Shown here: in pieces, positions 8,042 through 15,429 of the stretch
Layout: the number at the start of each line of letters is the position of its first letter
Position numbering within the stretch: position 1 is the first letter of the stretch
From: Mesorhizobium opportunistum WSM2075
Lineage (GTDB): Bacteria; Pseudomonadota; Alphaproteobacteria; Rhizobiales; Rhizobiaceae
DNA length: 64,000 nt
Direction: 5' to 3'
Assembly (NCBI RefSeq): GCF_000176035.2
Contig: NC_015675.1
Coordinates: 2,050,001-2,114,000 of the forward strand
Translations under genes and position numbers: made by a program
Notes under the pieces: model-generated
Told to the model about the DNA's origin: nothing
The model's input: only the letters and a program-made list of their open reading frames with translations
The model's database searches: none

Positions 8042-8563
8042 CTATTCAACCGTGTGCTCAATTGTGATTCGCGATACGTCATGCCCGTTGCGAACATAGA
8101 TTCTCAGATTGTGGGCATAGAGTTTTGGCCAAATGCCAAACAAAAAAGCTACCCGCTCGTTCCACAAAGGATGTCTGTTCTTGCCTTTGATCACGAACGA
8201 TGCGATCACCACCGCTTCGGGTGAGGGGTTGTGAAAGCCAGATTTGTCAACCTTTACTTCAAAACCTTGGCATTTAAGCCAAACGGAAAAGTCATTTAAG
8301 TTCCCGATGTCCGCTAACTGTTTTCTCAGGAACAGCTTTGCTTGCGCCGGATCGGCAACACCTTTCCAAACTAGATACGGATCCTGGTTGCGACCAGGGG
8401 GGCAGCGCACGTCCTGCTCTTCTGAGGAGTGGGCCACCGCCGGGCAAAACTGCATGCTGACGCTTACGGCTACAACTGCGGCTCGTTTCAATATGCAGAA
8501 GGACCGGAAGCTGTTTCGCAACGCTCCCTCGAAACTCAACAAAAGCTCACTTGGCGCGAACAT
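8042..8563 (-). CDS. Hypothetical exported protein
   Basis: A 173-residue protein of no family I recognise. Residues 26-45 (LKRAAVVAVSVSMQFCPAVA) look like a signal peptide core ending at AHS, so the annotated ATG may be up to 20 codons too early or the n-region is simply long. The mature part has conserved-looking Cys residues (RCPPG, LKCQGF) that could form a disulfide. Base composition is visibly less GC-rich than the flagellar genes, consistent with acquired DNA. It is convergent with the frameshifted membrane gene. Confidence 0.5.
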   Translation of the reverse strand: MFAPSELLLSFEGALRNSFRSFCILKRAAVVAVSVSMQFCPAVAHSSEEQDVRCPPGRNQDPYLVWKGVADPAQAKLFLRKQLADIGNLNDFSVWLKCQGFEVKVDKSGFHNPSPEAVVIASFVIKGKNRHPLWNERVAFLFGIWPKLYAHNLRIYVRNGHDVSRITIEHTVE

Positions 8564-8868
8564 TAGTCTCTACCGAGATGTTTAGGGTCCCAGATATGCT
8601 GGTGCTAGGGGCGTAGAGTTGGGCCTACTGGCCCATCGCGAACAGCGGCCAAGCGGAGAACTGACCCCACCCGCGTGAATTTCAGCAGACGCAAAGGCAA
8701 CAATGCCAAGCGCAATGCCCGAAGCATTGACAACCTCGGCAGAAGGCAGCTTCGGCTGTCCCGACGTTTGATGGCAACGGATGACGCCAGGGGTGCACGC
8801 CACGGCGGCGAGCCCGACACCAGACCGCGGGCGATCGGCGCGACCAGCGCCAACGGCCGTACCTGAAG
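8564..8868. other. Gene-free stretch, 305 nt
   Basis: Short reading frames on both strands here have no ribosome-binding site and no recognisable protein sequence. No inverted repeats or insertion-sequence ends were seen. It includes the upstream region of the hypothetical exported protein and the downstream region of the small coiled-coil gene. Confidence 0.5.
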
Positions 8869-9156
8869 CTATGTTCCCTTCACGATTCTCGGTTTAGCCG
8901 GTCGACGGGATTGAGCCGCGCTCTCGAGGGCCAAAACCAACCGCTTCTCGTCTTCGATGGCGCGATCGACGGCCTCGATTTCCTCTTGGAGCGCCTTCAG
9001 TTCGGCTCCGTAGCTAGAGCCGTCGCTGTCTCCGATCTGAAAGCCGCTTGCCCGCATCGCGTCGCGAGTATGGTGCACGTTGCGGACTCCTTCGCGTCGA
9101 GTCGCGATCAGGATTTCCCTGAACTCTTCAAGACGTTCAACGTGATTGCGAGTCAT
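8869..9156 (-). CDS. Small hypothetical coiled-coil protein
   Basis: A 95-residue charged protein. Residues 45-80 (GAELKALQEEIEAVDRAIEDE...) form a predicted coiled coil, and the C-terminus is basic (RRPAKPRIVKGT). AGGAG six bases before the ATG supports the start and suggests a real gene. No family recognised. It is a single gene within the accessory segment. Confidence 0.6.
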   Translation of the reverse strand: MTRNHVERLEEFREILIATRREGVRNVHHTRDAMRASGFQIGDSDGSSYGAELKALQEEIEAVDRAIEDEKRLVLALESAAQSRRPAKPRIVKGT

Positions 9157-9371
9157 TGCGTTCTCCTATTTCATCGTCATCGTCGCCGCCGGCGATTCAG
9201 AACGGCTAAAACTTTCGGCGCAGGAGGTTCAAGTGATTACAGGAGATACTCTCGACAAAGCGTGAGTACGGAAGCTCAAATTTGAACGTCTTGGAAGAAA
9301 CTGGAGAGCGGCAGGAGGAAATTGCCTTGAGACCAACCGATCACAGACCGGCCGCGATTTCTCACCTTGCT

Positions 9372-11357
9372 CTAGGAACTGGGAAGGCCGGCTCTCGACA
9401 ACATTTCAAGGAATCTCGAGTGCTGATGATCCTTCACATAACGTGGCACAAAACCAGGGCAGACATTGCCCAGGTTGAGATGTGGAAGTTGTGAGAGGCA
9501 ATGGTGGATGGCCCGGGACGCCTCTTCGTTGTTTCCGGTTGCCGACGCGGCCGCAGCCCAATATAGGGCGCCTCGAACGAAGCCCGGCTTTGTCCTGACC
9601 ACCCTGCGGGCGACTTCGAGCGCCCGCTGATCGTCTCCGCCGGCAAACAGCGCCACAACCAAGCCGTGGTGACGCCAGAAGTCGATGACGTCATGCGCCC
9701 CGAGCCGAATTGCCTCGTTGGCCTCGCGGACTGCTTCGCTGATCTGTCCGCGGAGGGCAAACAGCATCGCAATATCGCCGTGACCGCTTGGATAGTTCGG
9801 GTTGAGGCTGATTGCATGGCGGGACTCGACGACCGCCTCGTCGATACGGCCAGAACTTTCGAGTGCGAATGACAGGATACACCGGGCAATTTCATCGTCC
9901 GGCACGGCCCTCACCGCGGCTTCCGCAAGCTGAAGCGCACGCTCGATCAGCCCTTCCTCCCGAGGCAGTGCGCCAAACGCCACGCCCATGGAGGTCACGA
10001 TCGAGAGCGTCCGCTTTGCACGGGCGTTGTCGGGACCTATCAAGAGGGCCTTCTCGGCAAGCTCAATCCCGACCAACAGCGAATCCTGGGTCATCTCAAA
10101 ATACTTCATGAGAGCCTCGTTCACCAACCTGCGCACTTCAGGGGGGCCAGGCGGGCTTTTGTCACGGACTTTCCAGTTGGTCAGTTGAAGTTCGAGGATC
10201 ACGGCCAGAACAACGGACTGCGCGATCCTGTCCTGGAATTCGAGCGCGTTCTCTGAGTTGCCGTCGAATTTCTGGGCCCAGACATGCTGGCCGCCCGCAG
10301 TATCGACAAGCTGAATGTTCACCCTCAGCCCATTGCCGGATCTCTGGACACTGCCGCTGAGCAAATATTGCGCCCGGAGCATTCCCGGCGTTTTGTCTTC
10401 TTCGCCGGGGCCTTTCTTCTCCATGGACGGAGGCGCGGATAGCACGACGTAGTCGGCTACCTCGGAGAGGGCCGTGGTGATGTCCTGGACGAGCCCCCTG
10501 GCGAAAAAATCATCGCCTTGTTTTCCGGTCAGATTGGTGAAATCGGCAACGCTGATAGACGGGCGCCCGAGGCGCTGGCCGGTCGGAATACCATTTGCCG
10601 ACGGAACATTTGACGCCGTCTCGGCAGCAAGGAGCAGGGATTGCCAAAGCGCCCGCGTCTCAGGGCCAGGTTCGACACCGAACTCCTTCTTCAGCATGCT
10701 TCTGCAGGTCTCGTATGTCTTGATCGCCCTGTCGCGTTGGCCACGTGCGAGGAATAATTCCATCTTGAGCCGGTAAGATTCTTCCCGCGTCGGTTCCATG
10801 GCCAGAAGGCGATCGGCAAGGACCAGCCCGGTTTCAGAGTCGACAAGGCGAGCCAGTTTTTCGAAAGACACAAGAGCGCGGCCGAGCAGCCTGTCGCGTT
10901 CCGATGAGACCCAGTCATCGAACCCACTGCTTCCCAAATAAAGTCCGTCGAGAAATGGGCCGGTGTAGCTCGCCAAAGCCGTTTCGAGTTCGTGCGCGGA
11001 CCGGGCCGCGAGACCCGCTTCGAACTCCTGCACGTCGACCCGAACCAGCTCAGGCCCGAGGTTGATGGACTCTCCGCTCGAGTGGATAAGATCCACTCCT
11101 GCAAGCGATAGATCCCGGCGCAAGACGCTGAGGGTTTGCCGAAGACTATTGCGCGAATGTTCGCTATCGCTGTCGCCCCATAACAGGTCCGCCAGCCTCT
11201 CCCGTGTCGCCGCCATACCCGGACTCAGGGCCAGATAAGCAATGATTGCTGGCCCCCTTTTCCCGGTCAGCCGAAGCGGACCGGCCGTTTCATTATCAAT
11301 CCGGAACCCGCCGAAGAGTGAGATTCTGTTTGCAGCGCCGCTGTCCTCACTTCGCAT
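9372..11357 (-). CDS. BTAD-type transcriptional regulator with TolB-like and TPR domains
   Basis: A 661-residue protein. Residues 10-100 form an OmpR/SARP-like winged helix (ISLFGGFRIDNE, NSLRQTLSVLRRDL); about 105-245 is the bacterial transcriptional activation domain (BTAD), ending LKKEFGVEPGPETRALW. Residues 270-390 match the TolB-N/FlgO-like segment common in rhizobial adenylate cyclases (SVADFTNLTGKQGDDFFARG ... LLSGSVQRSG ... HVWAQKFDG). The rest is TPR repeats (for example RAISLNPNYPSGHGDIAM-type units). No cyclase catalytic domain is present. It is divergent from the EamA exporter gene, 150 nt away, which it may control. Confidence 0.82.
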   Translation of the reverse strand: MRSEDSGAANRISLFGGFRIDNETAGPLRLTGKRGPAIIAYLALSPGMAATRERLADLLWGDSDSEHSRNSLRQTLSVLRRDLSLAGVDLIHSSGESINLGPELVRVDVQEFEAGLAARSAHELETALASYTGPFLDGLYLGSSGFDDWVSSERDRLLGRALVSFEKLARLVDSETGLVLADRLLAMEPTREESYRLKMELFLARGQRDRAIKTYETCRSMLKKEFGVEPGPETRALWQSLLLAAETASNVPSANGIPTGQRLGRPSISVADFTNLTGKQGDDFFARGLVQDITTALSEVADYVVLSAPPSMEKKGPGEEDKTPGMLRAQYLLSGSVQRSGNGLRVNIQLVDTAGGQHVWAQKFDGNSENALEFQDRIAQSVVLAVILELQLTNWKVRDKSPPGPPEVRRLVNEALMKYFEMTQDSLLVGIELAEKALLIGPDNARAKRTLSIVTSMGVAFGALPREEGLIERALQLAEAAVRAVPDDEIARCILSFALESSGRIDEAVVESRHAISLNPNYPSGHGDIAMLFALRGQISEAVREANEAIRLGAHDVIDFWRHHGLVVALFAGGDDQRALEVARRVVRTKPGFVRGALYWAAAASATGNNEEASRAIHHCLSQLPHLNLGNVCPGFVPRYVKDHQHSRFLEMLSRAGLPSS

Positions 11358-11507
11358 TCGCTATCCCAGCCTGACGAAATCCTAACTCGAAACTAACGTT
11401 TCGCCGCCGTTGGCCCCCGCGCTCAAATGCTGCCGTAACGGCAAGTAACGTAGGCTTTCCTAAATTAGGTGAGCCAAGTCAACGGAAGACTTGGTTTGGG
11501 GGGGCGA

Positions 11508-12506
11508 GTGTCCAGGACAAAAGCCAATTTGCTGCTGCTATTTGCAGCCGCTTTGTGGGGCTTCGGCAATGTCGCGCAAAAGACGGTGCTTGTTCATCTC
11601 GACGCGCTGAGTGCGGTAGGCCTGCGCTGTCTGATCGGTGGGCTTCTTGTGCTGCCCTTCATCATGACCGAAAGGCGGCTGCCGGTTGGGCTGGGCTATT
11701 ATTCCAGCTTGGCCAGGGTGGGGGCGTTGTTTGCAATCTCCATCACGCTTCAGCAGTTTTGCTATGTCGGCGCCTCCGTCACCAATGCAAGCTTCCTTGT
11801 GAGCACGGCAACGGTAATGACGCCACTAGCCGCCTGGTTGCTCATCGGCGAACGCCCGACAGCGAGCCTCACAGTCGCTGCCGGGCTGACCGTGGTTGGA
11901 GCCCTGCTTTTGTCGGATGGGATCACCGGCCTCAGCGGCGGCGATCTAACCGCCATCCTTTCGGCTGCCTGCTATGCGCTCTGGACCATCGAATTGGGCC
12001 GGCACATGCAGACCCACGCGCGACCGTTCACCGCCGCCGCGACACAGTTTCTTGGCGCCGCGGCCTTCGCCCTGCCGCTCGGGGCAACGCAAGGCAACCT
12101 GTCGCTGGCCGCTGCATTCGCAGCCGCCCCGGAGCTGGCGGTCCTCGGCCTGTTCTCCACCGCAATTGCCTTCGGCATACAGACGGCTGCCCTCCGCTTC
12201 ACGCCGGCGAGCCACGCCGCCGTGATCGTCAGTGCCGAATGCGTTTTCGGGGCACTGGGCGCGGCGATCTTTCTCGGCGAGCGTAACTCATCGGCGAGCG
12301 TATTGGGTGCCGGCATCATCCTGGGTGCGATCCTGTCTGTCGCAATGTCGAACCGAACGCCGCAGGCAGGCGGGCCCTTGCGGGTCGCTTCGAATGATCC
12401 CTTGGACACGGCTTCTGCCTTTGCAGCCGTGCCTGCAACCTGGGCAGGCGATCGTCCCCCCAACAGTTTAGGTCCAGTGGAGGAACGCAATGTCCCTTGC
12501 CGTTGA
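11508..12506 (+). CDS. EamA/DMT family exporter
   Basis: An inner-membrane protein of about 332 residues with ten predicted helices in two EamA repeats: first KANLLLLFAAALWGFGNVAQ, second beginning near GGDLTAILSAACYALWTIE. The family exports amino acids, metabolites or drugs; the substrate is unknown. About 35 residues after the last helix form a Pro-rich cytoplasmic tail. The GTG at 11508 is preferred because the first helix follows at once and a G-rich tract precedes it; GTG at 11469 is possible. The stop overlaps the following small ORF by 17 nt. Confidence 0.8.
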   Translation: MSRTKANLLLLFAAALWGFGNVAQKTVLVHLDALSAVGLRCLIGGLLVLPFIMTERRLPVGLGYYSSLARVGALFAISITLQQFCYVGASVTNASFLVSTATVMTPLAAWLLIGERPTASLTVAAGLTVVGALLLSDGITGLSGGDLTAILSAACYALWTIELGRHMQTHARPFTAAATQFLGAAAFALPLGATQGNLSLAAAFAAAPELAVLGLFSTAIAFGIQTAALRFTPASHAAVIVSAECVFGALGAAIFLGERNSSASVLGAGIILGAILSVAMSNRTPQAGGPLRVASNDPLDTASAFAAVPATWAGDRPPNSLGPVEERNVPCR

Positions 12507-12621
12507 TGCCAACTTGTTCCAGATCCGGCTGCCGCCCGGCACGGCGCCGATGATCTTGATCGGCCAGGCGGCGTTCGCCTTGTCGATGGCGGCCGGATTT
12601 GTCGCGAGGGTGCCGTGGTGA
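12490..12621 (+). CDS. Small 43-residue membrane peptide, translationally coupled
   Basis: An ORF of 43 residues (MSLAVDANLFQIRLPPGTAP... ending GFVARVPW) with a GGAGG ribosome-binding site eight bases before the ATG. It contains one hydrophobic segment (about residues 21-38). Its start lies inside the end of the exporter gene, and its TGA (12619-12621) overlaps the GTG start (12618) of the next gene as GTGA. The tight overlaps at both ends suggest real translation. No homologue is recognised; it could be a genuine small protein or a leader peptide for the downstream gene. Confidence 0.6.
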   Translation: MSLAVDANLFQIRLPPGTAPMILIGQAAFALSMAAGFVARVPW

Positions 12622-13313
12622 CCGCACCAGCAAACCTTGTTCCGCTCGCACAATTTGCTTCGGCGCTTCGCTCCCGCATGAGGGGACCCGGCGGCTATTA
12701 CAACAGCGGCAACGCGCTCGGCCTCGTCGTCGGTTTTGCAATCCAGATCGCCGACGCGCCTGTCGGCTTGCAGGAGGGAAGCGCTGTCATCACGGCGATG
12801 ATGGACCATTTCGCTGGCAGCCGTGGCACGGTTGCGCTGACCTTGGCTACTCTGGTCTTCTTCTGCGGCGGCGAAGCCTATCACCGAGCTTGGGCAAGGC
12901 AGGATCCTCCCGATCTCGCCCTCAACCGTCTCGGCGACTTCCTGTCAGGCCTGGGCGCGATCGGGCTCGGCATCGCTCTGTTGCTGCTCGGCGATCCTCT
13001 GCTTGCGGCGACGTCCGGCCTGCTGCACGCCCTGGGCAAATTCGGCAGCACCTTCCACACACCGGGCACTCAGGTTCCGGTGTGGCCGGCCGCCTGGCCC
13101 GATCCATTCCGCAGCGCGGTGCTTGCCAGCCGGTTGCCCGCGATCTTGGCGGCGGCCGTCGCCCTGGGCTGGGCCTTGCAGGAGGTCTGGTTGGGCGGAT
13201 CCTTCGCGGTACTCGCCATGCCGCTGACCTTGCTTGGTTGTTACGCTCTGTGGACCAGGGCCGATCTGCTGCTGTTCGGCGTGGGGATCCCTCGCCAAAT
13301 TTCCACATGCTGA
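12618..13313 (+). CDS. Hypothetical integral membrane protein
   Basis: A 231-residue protein with about six predicted membrane helices, for example TVALTLATLVFFCGG, LGAIGLGIALLLLGDPLLAA and AILAAAVALGWALQEVW. A cytoplasmic-looking N-terminus (LAQFASALRSRMRGPGGYY) and a positively charged loop after helix 3 are present. No family recognised. The GTG at 12618 shares bases with the stop of the upstream small ORF; GTG at 12615 is equally possible. It is followed 39 nt later by the DUF1194 gene, so these genes probably form one operon with the exporter. Confidence 0.68.
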   Translation: MTAPANLVPLAQFASALRSRMRGPGGYYNSGNALGLVVGFAIQIADAPVGLQEGSAVITAMMDHFAGSRGTVALTLATLVFFCGGEAYHRAWARQDPPDLALNRLGDFLSGLGAIGLGIALLLLGDPLLAATSGLLHALGKFGSTFHTPGTQVPVWPAAWPDPFRSAVLASRLPAILAAAVALGWALQEVWLGGSFAVLAMPLTLLGCYALWTRADLLLFGVGIPRQISTC

Positions 13314-13352
13314 AAATGGCCGCTTTGAAACGGCTGCTCGATGGAGAATGAC

Positions 13353-14198
13353 ATGTGCGCAACTGTGCATCAGGACGTAACTGGCTTGTCTGTGACAGGC
13401 TCCTTTCACGAGCAGCCGCGGATGAGAGGGAAGGGCATTCCGGAGCCGGCGAAGCGATCGGTCAGGTGGCCGGCAAAGCGGGTTAGCTCGTACTTTGGAC
13501 TGGCGGGGGCACTTGCCGCTTCGATGTTTTGGGGGCCGCAAGCACATGCCGCCGATGTCGATGTCGCCATCGTATTCGCGGTCGATTTCTCATCCTCGAT
13601 CGATCCGAAGATTGCCGACCTGCAGCGCGAGGGTCATGCCGCCGCGCTCACGTCGCCAGAGATCATCGCGGCCATCGCGCGGAACTATGTTGGCTGCATC
13701 AGCGTGGCTTACTTTGAATGGTCGAGTCCCGGACACGCACGCACTGTGCTTCCGTGGACAAACATCTGCGGGCTGGAAGACGCCAGAGCGGCAGCATCGG
13801 TGATCAGCAAGAAAGGCGATACCGGGATCACCCGCAGAGGACGCAGAGGAACATCCGTTTCCTCAGCCATCGACATCGGCAGTCTTCTGCTCGACCAGTT
13901 TCCTGGAAAGGCGGCCAGGAAAGTAATCGACATCTCTTCCAATGGCGAGAACAACGATGGGCTTCCTGTTCAGCCGAGCAGGTTGAACGCCATTGCCAAG
14001 GGATACACGATCAACGCGATCGCCATCCCGATGGAAGATGAGAACCCCGACAATACGTTGGCATCCTATTTTGCCAAATCGGTCATTGGCGGTTCCCAGG
14101 CCTTCGTCATAACGCCGAAGGGGCCGGACGACTATGTCATGGCCCTTCGTCGCAAGCTGGTCACTGAAGTAAGTATGAACGTCGACCACCCGCTGTGA
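13353..14198 (+). CDS. DUF1194 (VWA-like) exported protein
   Basis: A 281-residue protein with the DUF1194 pattern: a von Willebrand A-like fold with an intact metal-site motif, AVDFSSSID, directly after a signal sequence (SSYFGLAGALAASMFWGPQAHA, cleavage near AHA-AD). Further family features are CISVAYFEWSSPG and KVIDISSNGENNDG. It should be periplasmic or surface-exposed and bind a protein or metal ligand. The ATG at 13353 is chosen because GGAG lies six bases upstream; ATGs at 13341 and 13422 are alternatives. The n-region before the hydrophobic core is unusually long (about 45 residues). Confidence 0.78.
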   Translation: MCATVHQDVTGLSVTGSFHEQPRMRGKGIPEPAKRSVRWPAKRVSSYFGLAGALAASMFWGPQAHAADVDVAIVFAVDFSSSIDPKIADLQREGHAAALTSPEIIAAIARNYVGCISVAYFEWSSPGHARTVLPWTNICGLEDARAAASVISKKGDTGITRRGRRGTSVSSAIDIGSLLLDQFPGKAARKVIDISSNGENNDGLPVQPSRLNAIAKGYTINAIAIPMEDENPDNTLASYFAKSVIGGSQAFVITPKGPDDYVMALRRKLVTEVSMNVDHPL

Positions 14199-14277
14199 AG
14201 GCTAGGCGGCGCCGGGAGATGGCGCAGCAGCAATCTCCAGCATGGTCGCTGCCAGCGTCAGCTTGCAGGATCATAGA

Positions 14278-14443
14278 CAGAATTCCCTCGGCTACTCCTG
14301 GCTTCGCTTCTGCGCGATCAAATCCAGCCGTTCACGGTCGGAGCGTTCGCGCTCGTCGCGGTTGCGCACGTCCTTGTAGGCGCGTTCGACCATGTTGGTG
14401 CGCGCGTTTGCCGTGGCAATCAGGCCGGCCTCTTGCCTGGCGC
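14278..14443. repeat. Direct repeat, right copy (within intact fliJ)
   Basis: This is the partner of 7276-7440, in the same orientation. It covers the last 152 coding bases of fliJ including the stop, plus 14 bases downstream. The accessory segment ends exactly where the similarity starts. Confidence 0.85.
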
Positions 14444-14675
14444 TTTCCAGGTTTTCTTCCTGGCGCACGACGGCCTGGGCGATGCGGCGGTGGTAGAGAT
14501 CGGGGAACAGGCTGGAGAGGGAATTGTCCTGGTCGAAATGGCCGATCAGCTCCTTGGCCTCGGCCTCGGCGGCGTTTGCCGCGGCCAGGAAGGTGGCGTG
14601 GCGGGTCTCGTGCAGCGCCTTTAGCTGTTCCTGCACCTTGACCAGTTTCCGCAGGCGGTCCTTGCGCATACTCAT
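14292..14675 (-). CDS. fliJ: FliJ-like flagellar export protein
   Basis: A 127-residue, highly charged, all-helical protein (MSMRKDRLRKLVKVQEQLK ... RSDRERLDLIAQKRSQE) with two long coiled-coil helices, the FliJ design. FliJ is the central stalk of the FliI ATPase ring and helps couple it to the export gate. Sequence similarity within this family is low, so the assignment rests on length, coiled coil and position one base after fliR. An ATG at 14669 is an alternative start. Its 3' end is duplicated at 7276-7440. Confidence 0.7.
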   Translation of the reverse strand: MSMRKDRLRKLVKVQEQLKALHETRHATFLAAANAAEAEAKELIGHFDQDNSLSSLFPDLYHRRIAQAVVRQEENLESARQEAGLIATANARTNMVERAYKDVRNRDERERSDRERLDLIAQKRSQE

Positions 14676-14676
14676 G

Positions 14677-15429
14677 TCACCTCGCCAGCGTCAGGTCGAC
14701 GAAGCCGTCGACAAACAGCGACAGCATGGTGCCGATGGCGAAATAGAAGATGATCATGCCGCCGACGATGACGAAGGGCTGCGAGATGAAGTAGATCGGG
14801 ATCTGAGGGGTCAGCTTGTTGACGAAGCCGATCGTCAGGTTGACGAGAAGGGCGTAGGCGACAAAGGGACTGCCGAGGCGGATGACCAGGAAGAACGTGT
14901 CCGACACCGTGTCGGCGACATCGACGAGGGCCGCCTGCGGGTTGAAGAAGATGTTGACTGGCGCGACCGTGTAGGACGTCACCAGGGCGCGTATGATTTC
15001 GTGGTCGAAATCGAAGACGAACAGCATCAGCAGCGCCGAGAACGAGATGATGGCGGCAAGGGCTGCCTGCGGCTCGGGCTCCTCGATCGCCGGTCCGCCG
15101 GAGCCGCCATAGCCGATCAGCATGGCGATGGCCGAGCCCATGAAGCGTAGCGCTTCCATGTAGAGCCTGGTCATGGCGCCGATCAGCCCGCCGACCAGAA
15201 GTTCCGAGATGATCATCGGCACCAGGATCTGCGGGCGCGCATCGACGAAGGGAAAGATCTTGTCCCACAGGAAGGCGAGCAGGCCACCGGTGGCGGCGAC
15301 CGCCACGAACAGCCTGACCTGGACCGGCACGCGGGCGCTGGACAGGCCCGGCATCAGCATGAAGCAGGCGCCGATGCGGCAGAAGGCGAGGAACGCCGCG
15401 ATGACGACGCTCTGCGAGAGAACGCTCAC
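14677..15429 (-). CDS. fliR: Flagellar export gate protein FliR
   Basis: A 250-residue integral membrane protein of the type III export gate. It has about six hydrophobic helices, with the family features [24 protein letters not shown] near residue 17 and [19 protein letters not shown] near residue 200. It assembles with FliP and FliQ into the export channel in the centre of the MS ring. Length is normal. Its ATG overlaps the flhA stop by four bases (ATGA), so expression is coupled to flhA. Confidence 0.93.
   Translation of the reverse strand: MSVLSQSVVIAAFLAFCRIGACFMLMPGLSSARVPVQVRLFVAVAATGGLLAFLWDKIFPFVDARPQILVPMIISELLVGGLIGAMTRLYMEALRFMGSAIAMLIGYGGSGGPAIEEPEPQAALAAIISFSALLMLFVFDFDHEIIRALVTSYTVAPVNIFFNPQAALVDVADTVSDTFFLVIRLGSPFVAYALLVNLTIGFVNKLTPQIPIYFISQPFVIVGGMIIFYFAIGTMLSLFVDGFVDLTLAR

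Noticed and set aside
8582..8866. Several 60-80-codon frames on both strands
   Set aside because: No ribosome-binding site, no recognisable sequence and mutually overlapping.
9282..9494. 70-codon plus-strand frame
   Set aside because: It overlaps the 3' end of the BTAD regulator and lacks coding character.
7276..14443. Insertion sequence or composite transposon flanked by direct repeats
   Set aside because: No transposase, no terminal inverted repeats, and the repeats are pieces of fliJ rather than IS ends.
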